DNA from: CBDTYW01 sp965364735
GTDB lineage: Bacteria; Actinomycetota; Nitriliruptoria; Nitriliruptorales; Nitriliruptoraceae
Length of the DNA stretch: 6,005 nucleotides
Reading direction: 5' to 3'
Assembly: GCA_965364735.1 (NCBI GenBank)
Contig: CBDTYW010000231.1
Location: 1 to 6,005 of the forward strand
Shown: piece after piece, positions 1 to 6,005 of the stretch
How positions within the stretch are numbered: the stretch's first letter is position 1
How the letters are laid out: every line of letters begins with the position of its first letter
The notes under the pieces: generated by a model
What the model saw: only the letters and a program-made list of their open reading frames with translations
Database searches by the model: none
Told to the model about the DNA's origin: nothing
Made by a program: the position numbers and the translations under genes

Positions 1-1948
1 CGAGCTTCTGATTGACGAGGAGGTGGTAGAGATCGTCGAGCGTCGGGCCGCCGACCTGACGGATGTGGCGCGGCAGCGACGACGAGCCGCCCTGGCGCGT
101 GTCGGACACCGCGACGTTGACGGACCCGTCGGCCCCGGTCTCAATGGAGAAGTAGTCGCCGAGGCGGCGGTCGGTCAGGTCGGTCTGGCAGGTCGTCCCG
201 TGCTGGCAGATCGGGCCGACGTGGACCGGCTCCTCGGTCGCTTGGGTCACCGTGAACCCGGGGATCGTGTCCGCCCCGCAGCCCAGCCCGCTGCCGGAGT
301 GCGCGACCGCGACGTGCCACGGCGCGTCGGCACCGATGTTCTCGGCGGCGAGCCCTTCGGTGACGACCGCGTCGGTCTGCAGCCACGTGATCGCGACCTG
401 TCCCACGCCGCCGACGGCGATCCATGGCCAGATCTCGGCCTCAGGACCCGGATCGACGCGAACCGGATCGATCCAGGTCACGCCTTGGTCGGTCGAGGCC
501 GAGTACCAGATGCCCTGCGCACGGGTCCCACCACCGTTCTCATAGAAGACGACGTAGAGGTTGCCCTCGGAGTCCATGTCGAAGGTCGGGTCGATCAGGC
601 GCTGCACACCCGACATCGACACGCCCTCGGCGATCGTGTGCTGCTCGAACGTGAAGTCGTCGGCCTCGTCGCGGATGTTGGGGAAGACCCCCATGGACAG
701 CGTCCCGCCCGCCTCCTGGATCTCGTAGAGCCGACCGGTCGCCCAGTCGATCTGGATGTCGCCGACCCCGCCGGAGTTGCCGGAGAACGGCGCCCCGAAC
801 GTGCGACCTCCGTCGGTGGACTTCGAGATGAAGTGGCTGAGCGCCTGCCCGATCGGGCCACCGGGGAACGAGCCGCCGCCGAAGCCGTTGGCCGTCATGT
901 AGAGCTCGTCCTCGCGGTCCGCGGCCATCCACTGACGGTCAGAGATCGTGAACGAGAAGACGTTGGCGAGGCCGTAGGTGCGGCCCCCGTCGGTCGACTT
1001 CGACACCGCGATGTTGGCGAGGTTGATCTCGCTGATGAAGACGTTGCCGGCCTGGTCGACGGCGAACTCGGGGTCCGAGAACCCGGTCGCCGGGATACCG
1101 GCGATCTCGAACGCGGACGCCGAGTCGATCGGGGTCCGCGAGACGAAGTCCCACGACGCCCCGTCCTCGGAGATGTAGTAGTAGGTCTGGCCCTGGTAGT
1201 TCTCGACGAACGCGGCGCTGGTCGGGCTGAGGGCAGCTGGCGAGTACAGGTGGGTCGTGCCGGCGTGCGAGCCCCAGAGGAGCTGGCCGTCGGGATGACG
1301 GAAGATCAGCGGCTCGCCGCCAGCGCGGGTCGAGTCGAGGATCTCCGAGGTGAACTTGAGGCTCTGCGCCGGCGCGGGGCAGACGATCGCCGGCGCGGCC
1401 GTGCCGCCACCAGCTCCGCCGGTCCCGGCAAGGGCCTTCGTCGTGATGACGATCTCACCGTCGTAGCTGGCGGGGAGCGCAGAGGCGTACGGGCAGGCGA
1501 TGATGTCGTAGGTGCCGGCCACCGGGTTGCCGACCTGCACGGTCTCCGCGACGCCGACGAAGCCGCTGTCGGTGGACTGCTGTGAGCCGTCGGGGCTGAC
1601 CACCGTGAGGATGAGGTCGGCGTTGGCCGGCCCCGTGACGGTCGCGCTCATCGCGACCTCGAACCCGTCGTAGAGCCCGTCCGGGATGGTCACGGTCAGC
1701 AGGTGGCCGTCACCGCTCGCTGACCCGGCGCACGATCCGGTCTGCTCCGAGCCGGGGAGGACGCTGCCGGTGTAGGTCAGCGTCTGGGTGGCTCCGTCGA
1801 CCGCCTCGACGGTCGCGTCCTGGGATGCGGGGTCGGATGCCTGGCTCGGCAGCGCCCCGACGACGAGTCCGGTGATCGTGAGCGCAACGCCGGCTGTCAG
1901 GCGTCGCGCCCGGACGCTCGGCGACCTGTGCTGGGGTCCGATGTGCAT
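1..1948 (-). CDS. Exported BNR/Asp-box (sialidase-like) beta-propeller protein, C-terminus cut by window edge
   Basis: The frame is open from ATG at 1948 to the window edge (649 codons seen, no stop), so the C-terminus is missing. Residues 1-37 form a Sec-type signal peptide: basic n-region with RARR at 13-16, hydrophobic core 17-33, likely cleavage after SQA (37). Residues about 45-170 look like a beta-sandwich domain resembling bacterial PPC/P-like domains, with C73 and C152 a possible disulfide. A Gly/Ala linker (173-186) leads to a propeller with Asp boxes (S-x-D-x-G-x-T-aromatic) at 318-325, 377-384 and 485-492, and a degenerate one near 260-266. Propeller-type strands such as DPEFAVDQAGNVF (292-304) and LGDYFSIETGADGSVNVAVSDTR-like sequence (596-618) support the fold. 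Substrate and activity are unknown. I do not see a convincing sialidase catalytic set; FRHP at 216-219 only loosely resembles the FRIP motif. It is most likely a secreted or surface glycan- or protein-binding propeller. A GAGGAG ribosome site supports the start. Confidence 0.85.
   Translation of the reverse strand, partial: MHIGPQHRSPSVRARRLTAGVALTITGLVVGALPSQASDPASQDATVEAVDGATQTLTYTGSVLPGSEQTGSCAGSASGDGHLLTVTIPDGLYDGFEVAMSATVTGPANADLILTVVSPDGSQQSTDSGFVGVAETVQVGNPVAGTYDIIACPYASALPASYDGEIVITTKALAGTGGAGGGTAAPAIVCPAPAQSLKFTSEILDSTRAGGEPLIFRHPDGQLLWGSHAGTTHLYSPAALSPTSAAFVENYQGQTYYYISEDGASWDFVSRTPIDSASAFEIAGIPATGFSDPEFAVDQAGNVFISEINLANIAVSKSTDGGRTYGLANVFSFTISDRQWMAADREDELYMTANGFGGGSFPGGPIGQALSHFISKSTDGGRTFGAPFSGNSGGVGDIQIDWATGRLYEIQEAGGTLSMGVFPNIRDEADDFTFEQHTIAEGVSMSGVQRLIDPTFDMDSEGNLYVVFYENGGGTRAQGIWYSASTDQGVTWIDPVRVDPGPEAEIWPWIAVGGVGQVAITWLQTDAVVTEGLAAENIGADAPWHVAVAHSGSGLGCGADTIPGFTVTQATEEPVHVGPICQHGTTCQTDLTDRRLGDYFSIETGADGSVNVAVSDTRQGGSSSLPRHIRQVGGPTLDDLYHLLVNQKL
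1838..1948 (-). other. Sec signal peptide of the propeller protein
   Basis: Residues 1-37 have a positively charged start (R8, R13, R15, R16), a hydrophobic core (LTAGVALTITGLVVGALP) and a small-x-small cleavage site S35-Q36-A37. The twin arginine at 15-16 lacks the rest of a Tat consensus (no F/L-K after it), so Sec export is preferred. There is no lipobox cysteine, so the mature protein is probably secreted rather than a lipoprotein. Confidence 0.75.
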
Positions 1949-1955
1949 CGTCCGG

Positions 1956-1961
1956 CTCCTC
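1956..1961 (-). promoter_or_regulatory. Ribosome binding site for the propeller protein
   Basis: GAGGAG ends seven bases before the ATG at 1948. It is a strong Shine-Dalgarno match and fixes this ATG as the start, in agreement with the signal peptide that begins right there. An upstream ATG at 1997 is in another frame. Confidence 0.75.
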
Positions 1962-2048
1962 GATCTCGTCGGGCGCGAGGCCCACATCCGTCTGCAAGGT
2001 GACTTCGCCGCGGAGGCCGCCGGCTCCTGCCTGCGATCCGGCGGTCGG

Positions 2049-3509
2049 TCAGCGCATCACGATCGGGCTGACGATGTCCAGGTAGACGAGCCCGAGGGAC
2101 AGCGTGCCGACGAGCACGATCACCGGAAGCGCGATCGCCGCGATCCAGCGCTGGTCGATCGAGAAGTCCCGCTCGCTCTTGGGACGACGCTTGTTGACGG
2201 CCGTCTCGATGCCGAGCACCGCGAGGTGGCCGCCGTCGAGCGGTGGGAACGGGAGGATGTTGAAGATGCCGATGAACACGTTGATGGAGGCCAGCAGGCC
2301 CCCGACGCCGATCAGGAGGCCGGTCTGCTCGGACACGTCGGACGCGATGTTCGCCGCGCCGACGACCGACGCGGCCGAGTCCGGCGCGCGCTCCTCGCCA
2401 CCGAACAGCGTGCCGAAGACCGAGCCGAGCCCGGACGGGCCGAAGACGCTGCCGAGCGACTTCGCCGTCTCGCGGGTGAGGGCGATGACGCCGAACGCGC
2501 CCTCGTCGGGCTCGCCGATGAGCGCGTCGCGCAGCGCGATGTGCGGGGCGAGGCCGGTGGAGTCCACGGTGGGCGAGAAGCCGAACCGGCCGAACTCCTC
2601 ACCGGTCGCCGGGTCCTCGATGACCTCGGGGACGGCGGAGACGATGACCTCGGTGCCGGCGCGGAGCACGGTCAGCTCGACGCTCTGACCGATGGACTCG
2701 CGGATGACGTCACGGACGACGAGGAAGTCATCCGTCCGCTGCCCGTTGACCGCGACGATCGCGTCGCCGGGCTGCAGACCAGCCTCGGCCGCGGGGGTGT
2801 CCTCGGCGATCGCCGAGACGGTCGAGGAGACGGCGAGCGGGCCGCCCGCGATCATGGCGATGAAGAACAGCAGGACGAACGCCTGGACCATGTGCATGGT
2901 CGAGCCGGCGACGAGCACGACGGCGCGCTGCCAGGCAGGACGGTCGCTGAAGAAGCGTCCCTCGTCGCCGCGCAGCAGCCGGTGGCGCAGCGAGCGCAGG
3001 CCCTTGCCGTTGTCCTCGACGAGCTCGGCGATGACCTCGTCGAAGGTGGCGTAGGCCTCGCGCGGGGTGGCGTACGGGTCGATGCGCAGCTGCGCCTGCT
3101 CGATGATGCGCGCGCGCATCGCCTTCGGCGTGCCGCGCTCATCGAGGATGACGTCCGCGCGCTTCCACGTGGCCTCCGAGGCCATCGGCTGCTCGAGGAC
3201 GTCGGTGCCGAGCCGCTCGCTGACCTGACGGCGCTCGGCGGCGACCGCCTCGGGGGCGAAGATGGTCGCGCCGACGCTGACGCGGCGCTCGTCGATGTCC
3301 GACATCCCCTTGATGCGGACGAAGCCGCCGAGCGGCAGCGCCTTCACGCCGTACTCGGTCTCCCCCTTCCGGAACGACCAGATCGTCGGGCCGAAGCCGA
3401 CGAAGAACCGGTCCGCGCGCATGCCGAAGCGGCGCGCGGTCGCGAAGTGACCCCACTCGTGGATCATGATCGACACGAGCAGCCCGATGGAGAACAGGGC
3501 GATGGCCAC
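2049..3509 (-). CDS. rseP: Site-2 intramembrane zinc metalloprotease, M50 family (RseP/Rip1-like)
   Basis: A 486-residue membrane protease that cuts transmembrane substrates, typically anti-sigma factors, within the membrane. Visible parts in order: TM1 (about 3-22) carrying the zinc motif HEWGH at 17-21; the family segment FVGFGPTIWSF (36-46) and GVKALPLGGFVRIKGM (54-69); a long charged loop (70-190); a second TM (196-222); a PDZ domain (about 229-295) with AGLQPGDAIVAVNG; a TM at about 398-420 leading into the third motif NILPFPPLDGGH (417-428) with metal ligand D425; and a final TM (about 456-478). The enzyme core therefore looks complete and active. It is longer than mycobacterial Rip1 (about 404 residues), mostly because of the loop. 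The motif usually written GxxxN reads GSTMH (202-206). The start is GTG, preceded by GGAG at nine bases, 47 bp after the dxr stop. The dxr neighbourhood is typical of actinobacteria. Substrate unknown. The symbol is by family; rip1 would be equally fair. Confidence 0.93.
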   Translation of the reverse strand: MAIALFSIGLLVSIMIHEWGHFATARRFGMRADRFFVGFGPTIWSFRKGETEYGVKALPLGGFVRIKGMSDIDERRVSVGATIFAPEAVAAERRQVSERLGTDVLEQPMASEATWKRADVILDERGTPKAMRARIIEQAQLRIDPYATPREAYATFDEVIAELVEDNGKGLRSLRHRLLRGDEGRFFSDRPAWQRAVVLVAGSTMHMVQAFVLLFFIAMIAGGPLAVSSTVSAIAEDTPAAEAGLQPGDAIVAVNGQRTDDFLVVRDVIRESIGQSVELTVLRAGTEVIVSAVPEVIEDPATGEEFGRFGFSPTVDSTGLAPHIALRDALIGEPDEGAFGVIALTRETAKSLGSVFGPSGLGSVFGTLFGGEERAPDSAASVVGAANIASDVSEQTGLLIGVGGLLASINVFIGIFNILPFPPLDGGHLAVLGIETAVNKRRPKSERDFSIDQRWIAAIALPVIVLVGTLSLGLVYLDIVSPIVMR

Positions 3510-3518
3510 TGGGGAGGA

Positions 3519-3522
3519 CTCC
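3519..3522 (-). promoter_or_regulatory. Putative ribosome binding site for the M50 protease (GTG start)
   Basis: GGAG lies nine bases before the GTG at 3509. No ATG, GTG or TTG is seen in the same frame between this site and the end of dxr, and the encoded N-terminus begins directly with the first membrane segment and HEWGH motif, as in the family. This supports the GTG start despite a modest Shine-Dalgarno match. Confidence 0.5.
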
Positions 3523-3556
3523 GTGCTGGGGGAAGGTGACAGATGGTGGTTCGGTG

Positions 3557-4744
3557 TCAGCCGCCGCGGCGGCTGGTGATGATCTGATCGGCCTGTCGGC
3601 GCGCCCAGGCATCTGCTGCGACAACGTCGTCGACGTCGCGTGGCGTTCCCGGATCGTCATTCGCGCGCGCATCCAAGACGTCGGCGACGATGTCCGCGAT
3701 GTCAAGGAATCGCAGGCCACCGTCCAGAAACGCCGCGACGGCCTGCTCGTTCGCTGCGTTCAGCGTCGCAGGGAAGACCCCGCGGCGTCGACCCGCGGCC
3801 TCAGCCAGGTCGAGCGCTCGGAAGACCTCGCGGTCCGCCGGCTCGAACGTCCAGGTCTGCGCCTGCGTCCAGTCCATGGCGACGAAGGCCTCCGGAAGGC
3901 GGTCCGGCCACGCGAGGCCGAGCTGGATCGGCAGCCGCATGTCCGGCGGCGAGACCTGCGCGATCGTGGATCCGTCGACGAACTCGACCATCGAGTGGAT
4001 GATCGACTGCGGGTGCACGACGACGTCGAGCCGGTCCCAGCCGACGTCGAACAGCAGGTGTGCCTCGATGAGCTCCAGGCCCTTGTTGACCAGGCTCGCC
4101 GAGTTGATGGTGATCACCGGGCCCATGGACCAGGTCGGGTGATCGAGCGCCTGCTCACGGGTGACGTCGGCGAGCTCCGCACGGCTGCGGCCTCGGAAGG
4201 GCCCTCCCGACGCGGTCAGCACGAGGCGTCCGACCTCGCTGCGCGCACCCCCGCGCAGGCACTGCGCGATCGCGGAGTGCTCGGAGTCGACGGGCACCAG
4301 CATCTGCTCGCGACCACCAGCGCGCTCTGCTGCGGCGACGACGAGGTCGCCGCCGACGATGAGCGACTCCTTGTTGGCCAGCGCCACCACCGTCCCGCGT
4401 TCGAGCGCAGCGAGGGTCGGCCGCAGTCCACGGGCTCCGGTCACCCCGTTGAGCACGACGTCGGCGTCGATCGCGGCGAGCTCCGTCACGCCGTCGATGC
4501 CATCGCGGACGTTCGCGGACGGCAGAGCAGCACGCAGGGCCTGAGCGGCCTCGGGCGAGCCCATCGCGAGCTCGGTGACGCCGAGCTCGGCTGCCTGCTC
4601 CGCGACGAGGGCGTGGTTGGTTCCCGCGGCCAGGGCCACGACACGGAACCGGTCCGGATGGGCGCGGATGACGTCGAGGGCCTGGGTGCCGATCGAGCCG
4701 GTCGAGCCGAGCAGGACGACCGCGCGGCGGGCGTCGGGCGTCAT
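3557..4744 (-). CDS. dxr: 1-deoxy-D-xylulose 5-phosphate reductoisomerase
   Basis: Cytosolic enzyme that converts 1-deoxy-D-xylulose 5-phosphate to 2-C-methyl-D-erythritol 4-phosphate with NADPH and a divalent metal, the committed step of the MEP isoprenoid pathway and the fosmidomycin target. At 395 residues it is a normal length. The NADPH-binding Rossmann motif GSTGSIG is at 13-19, LANKES at 122-127 (K125), metal ligands D153 and E155 in PVDSEHSA with E224 in NKGLE, the active-site flexible loop HPTWSMG at 202-208, and the long conserved stretch VVHPQSIIHSMVEFVDGST (242-260). PVITINSAS after the loop is the actinobacterial version. All catalytic residues are present. The frame stays open upstream to 5119, but that part is antiphase shadow of rlmN. 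The start is set by homology to the family N-terminus, by the ATGA overlap with rlmN and by a GGGGGAG ribosome site. Expected to be co-transcribed with rlmN and the protease gene. Confidence 0.97.
   Translation of the reverse strand: MTPDARRAVVLLGSTGSIGTQALDVIRAHPDRFRVVALAAGTNHALVAEQAAELGVTELAMGSPEAAQALRAALPSANVRDGIDGVTELAAIDADVVLNGVTGARGLRPTLAALERGTVVALANKESLIVGGDLVVAAAERAGGREQMLVPVDSEHSAIAQCLRGGARSEVGRLVLTASGGPFRGRSRAELADVTREQALDHPTWSMGPVITINSASLVNKGLELIEAHLLFDVGWDRLDVVVHPQSIIHSMVEFVDGSTIAQVSPPDMRLPIQLGLAWPDRLPEAFVAMDWTQAQTWTFEPADREVFRALDLAEAAGRRRGVFPATLNAANEQAVAAFLDGGLRFLDIADIVADVLDARANDDPGTPRDVDDVVAADAWARRQADQIITSRRGG
3558..3575. repeat. Perfect 18-bp palindrome across the dxr stop codon
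   Basis: The bases CAGCCGCCGCGGCGGCTG read the same on both strands. In RNA this can fold as a 7-bp GC stem with a CGCG loop that includes the dxr stop codon and lies about 50 bases before the protease start. No T-run follows, so it does not look like an intrinsic terminator. It may be incidental to the codons for Ser-Arg-Arg-Gly-Gly. Confidence 0.6.
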
Positions 4745-5922
4745 CCCTCGTCGCTCCCCCGCGGACCGGCGATCGGGAGGTTGCCGAGGGTGGAGATGCC
4801 GCGGAGCCCGTCGATGCGGTCCGCCGCGCCGACGGCTGCCGGCAGGGTCCTGCCGTCGCCGAGGGTGTAGTTCGCGAGCAGCTGCCCGCAGGCGGCGTCC
4901 GCGTCGCGGCCGCGGGTGTCGCGGAGCGTGACGTTGGCGCCCCGGCGCTCCAGCTCCGAGATGAACGCGCGGAGCCGCGGCTTCGTCGGCTCCTTCCACT
5001 GCACCCCGGGCGTCGGGTTCATCGGGATCACGTTGACGTGGGCGTGCAGGCGCCGCGCGATGCGGGCGAGCTGCTGGGCGTCTCGGAGCGAGTCGTTGAC
5101 GTCGCCGATCAGGCACCACTCGAGGCTGGCTCGGCGGTTGGTGGCCTTCTGGTGCCGCTCGATCGCCTGCACGACGGCCTCGATGTTGTGCGTCCGGTTG
5201 ATCGGCACGAGGTCGTCGCGGAGCTTGTCGTTGGCCGCGTGGAGGCTCACCGCCAGGGTGAACGGGACGCCGTTGTCCGCGAGCTCGTCGATGCCTGGCA
5301 CGAGGCCGACGGTCGAGACGGTGATGTGACGCGCGCCCAGCCCGAGACCCTCCGGGTCGTGCAGCCAGTCGAGCGCCCCGAACGTCGCCTTCAGGTTCGC
5401 GAGCGGCTCACCCATCCCCATGAACACGACGTTGGTGACCCGCTTGGGCGAACCCTCGGGCAGGTCGTTGTCGCCGAGGTGACCGGAGCGCAGCGCCGCG
5501 TCGGCCACGGCGACCTGACGGATCACCTCGCCGGCGGTCAGCTGCCGCCGGAAGCCGGCCTGACCGGTCGCGCAGAAGGGGCAGCCCAGCGCGCAGCCGG
5601 CCTGTGTCGAGACGCAGACCGTCGCGCGCTTCGGGTAGAGCATGACGACCGTCTCGATCGCCTCGCCGTCCGGGTAGCCGAGGAGCAGCTTGTGCGTGTG
5701 GCCGTTGTCCGCCACGGAGTGCGCGACGAGCGACGGACGTGCTGCGGCGAAGCGATCCGCGAACCGTGCGCGGACCGCGGCAGGGATGTCGGTCATGAGC
5801 TCGGGGTCGTCGATCCCACGGGCCAGCCACGTGCGGACCTGCTTGGCGCGGAACGCCGGCTCACCGAGCTCGGCGAAGAGCGCCTCGAGGCCCTCGAGGC
5901 CGAGGTCGTAGGGATCGATCAT
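4741..5922 (-). CDS. rlmN: Dual-specificity 23S rRNA/tRNA adenine-C2 methyltransferase (radical SAM)
   Basis: Radical SAM enzyme that methylates C2 of A2503 in 23S rRNA and of A37 in some tRNAs, supporting translation accuracy. With the start used here it has 393 residues. The N-terminal accessory domain includes FRAKQVRTWL (24-33) and MTDIPAAVR (43-51). The cluster-binding CX3CX2C is C110, C114, C117 within CVSTQAGCALGCPFC. The two mechanistic cysteines are C103 (spaced seven before C110, as E. coli C118) and C345 in ACGQL (as E. coli C355, the methyl carrier). GEP of the SAM site is at 171-173, followed by VSTVGLVPGI (202-211), VSLHA (225-229) and NPTPG (302-306). A tail of about 43 residues follows ACGQL, longer than in mycobacterial RlmN. 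The ATG at 5922 fits the family N-terminus but has no good ribosome site, and the same frame stays open to the window edge, so the true start could be upstream. Confidence 0.95.
   Translation of the reverse strand: MIDPYDLGLEGLEALFAELGEPAFRAKQVRTWLARGIDDPELMTDIPAAVRARFADRFAAARPSLVAHSVADNGHTHKLLLGYPDGEAIETVVMLYPKRATVCVSTQAGCALGCPFCATGQAGFRRQLTAGEVIRQVAVADAALRSGHLGDNDLPEGSPKRVTNVVFMGMGEPLANLKATFGALDWLHDPEGLGLGARHITVSTVGLVPGIDELADNGVPFTLAVSLHAANDKLRDDLVPINRTHNIEAVVQAIERHQKATNRRASLEWCLIGDVNDSLRDAQQLARIARRLHAHVNVIPMNPTPGVQWKEPTKPRLRAFISELERRGANVTLRDTRGRDADAACGQLLANYTLGDGRTLPAAVGAADRIDGLRGISTLGNLPIAGPRGSDEG
4754..4760 (-). promoter_or_regulatory. Ribosome binding site for dxr, inside the end of rlmN
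   Basis: GGGGGAG ends nine bases before the dxr ATG at 4744 and lies in the last codons of rlmN. The ATG overlaps the rlmN stop as ATGA, an arrangement that usually means translational coupling: ribosomes finishing rlmN can re-initiate on dxr. Confidence 0.6.
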
Positions 5923-6005
5923 CCCGTCGGAGGCGGTCTCCTCGAGGACCTGCTTCGCGCCCGCCTCCGCGGCGGCGGCGCTGCGGCGCTTCGCCTGGGC
6001 TCGGG
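5923..6005 (-). other. Open frame upstream of and in frame with rlmN, reaching the window edge
   Basis: These 83 bases encode, in the rlmN frame, an alanine-rich charged stretch (about 27 residues, including AEAGAKQVLEETASDG) with no stop and with G or C at the third position of all complete codons but one. This coding-like bias suggests either an N-terminal extension of RlmN or chance. A second frame reads a proline/arginine-rich sequence ending at TGA 5921-5919, which would overlap the rlmN ATG as ATGA, so the tail of an upstream gene is the alternative. The window ends before this can be settled. Confidence 0.4.

Noticed and set aside
23..1585. 520-codon plus-strand open frame
   Set aside because: It is antisense to the propeller gene, whose frame has a signal peptide, ribosome site and Asp boxes. 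The plus-strand product is an Arg/Asp/Gly/Val-rich sequence with no recognisable domain, as expected of a high-GC shadow.
2012..2027. Possible hairpin (GGAGCCGGCGGCCTCC on the minus strand) as a terminator between the protease and propeller genes
   Set aside because: The stem is only about six pairs with a bulge, and no T-run follows on the transcribed strand. I also see no convincing -35/-10 pair in the 100-bp spacer, so whether the propeller gene has its own promoter is open.
1788..3539. 583-codon plus-strand open frame
   Set aside because: It is antisense to the M50 protease and to the spacer. Its product is low in hydrophobic structure and rich in Arg, Asp and Ala, with no family motif.
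3536..4870. 444-codon plus-strand open frame
   Set aside because: It is antisense to dxr, whose catalytic motifs are all present. The plus-strand product shows no family resemblance.
4745..5119. Upstream extension of the dxr frame
   Set aside because: The extra 125 residues overlap rlmN in another phase, are Arg/Pro/Ala-rich and precede a normal Dxr N-terminus that starts at the ATG with a good ribosome site.
5883..5899. Two copies of CCTCGAGG nine bases apart near the rlmN start
   Set aside because: They encode the repeated Leu-Glu of LEGLEAL in the RlmN N-terminal helix, so codon reuse explains them.

Overview
The window is strongly GC-rich, with G or C at nearly every third codon position, and all its real genes lie on the minus strand. 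Gene order, read in the direction of transcription from high to low coordinates, is rlmN (23S rRNA/tRNA methyltransferase), dxr (first committed step of the MEP isoprenoid pathway), a RseP/Rip1-type site-2 protease, and a large exported beta-propeller protein that runs off the low-coordinate edge. The adjacency of dxr and an M50 protease, the high GC, and Dxr motifs close to the mycobacterial enzyme (HPTWSMGPV, INSASLVNKGLE) point to an actinobacterium. The class cannot be fixed from this window.

Region by region: 5923-6005 is an open frame continuous with rlmN, so either rlmN starts further upstream or this is the end of an unseen gene. rlmN (4741-5922) overlaps dxr (3557-4744) by the four bases ATGA. 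After 47 bp comes the M50 protease (2049-3509), which starts with GTG. After a 97-100 bp spacer comes the exported protein (1-1948), complete at its N-terminus and truncated by the window edge at residue 649. The protein's only full-length frame is antisense to a long spurious plus-strand frame, so it is easily missed.

The first three genes look like one housekeeping operon for translation accuracy, isoprenoid precursors and regulated membrane proteolysis. They are unrelated in function but commonly kept together. The exported protein has a Sec signal peptide, a beta-sandwich-like N-terminal domain and a sialidase-like (BNR/Asp-box) propeller. It follows the protease at the place where ispG often sits in actinobacteria.

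I found no RNA genes, mobile elements or CRISPR array, and no convincing new defence or other system. The points most worth checking are an enlarged cytosolic loop and a changed GxxxN-type motif in the protease, the uncertain rlmN start, and the identity and placement of the propeller protein.
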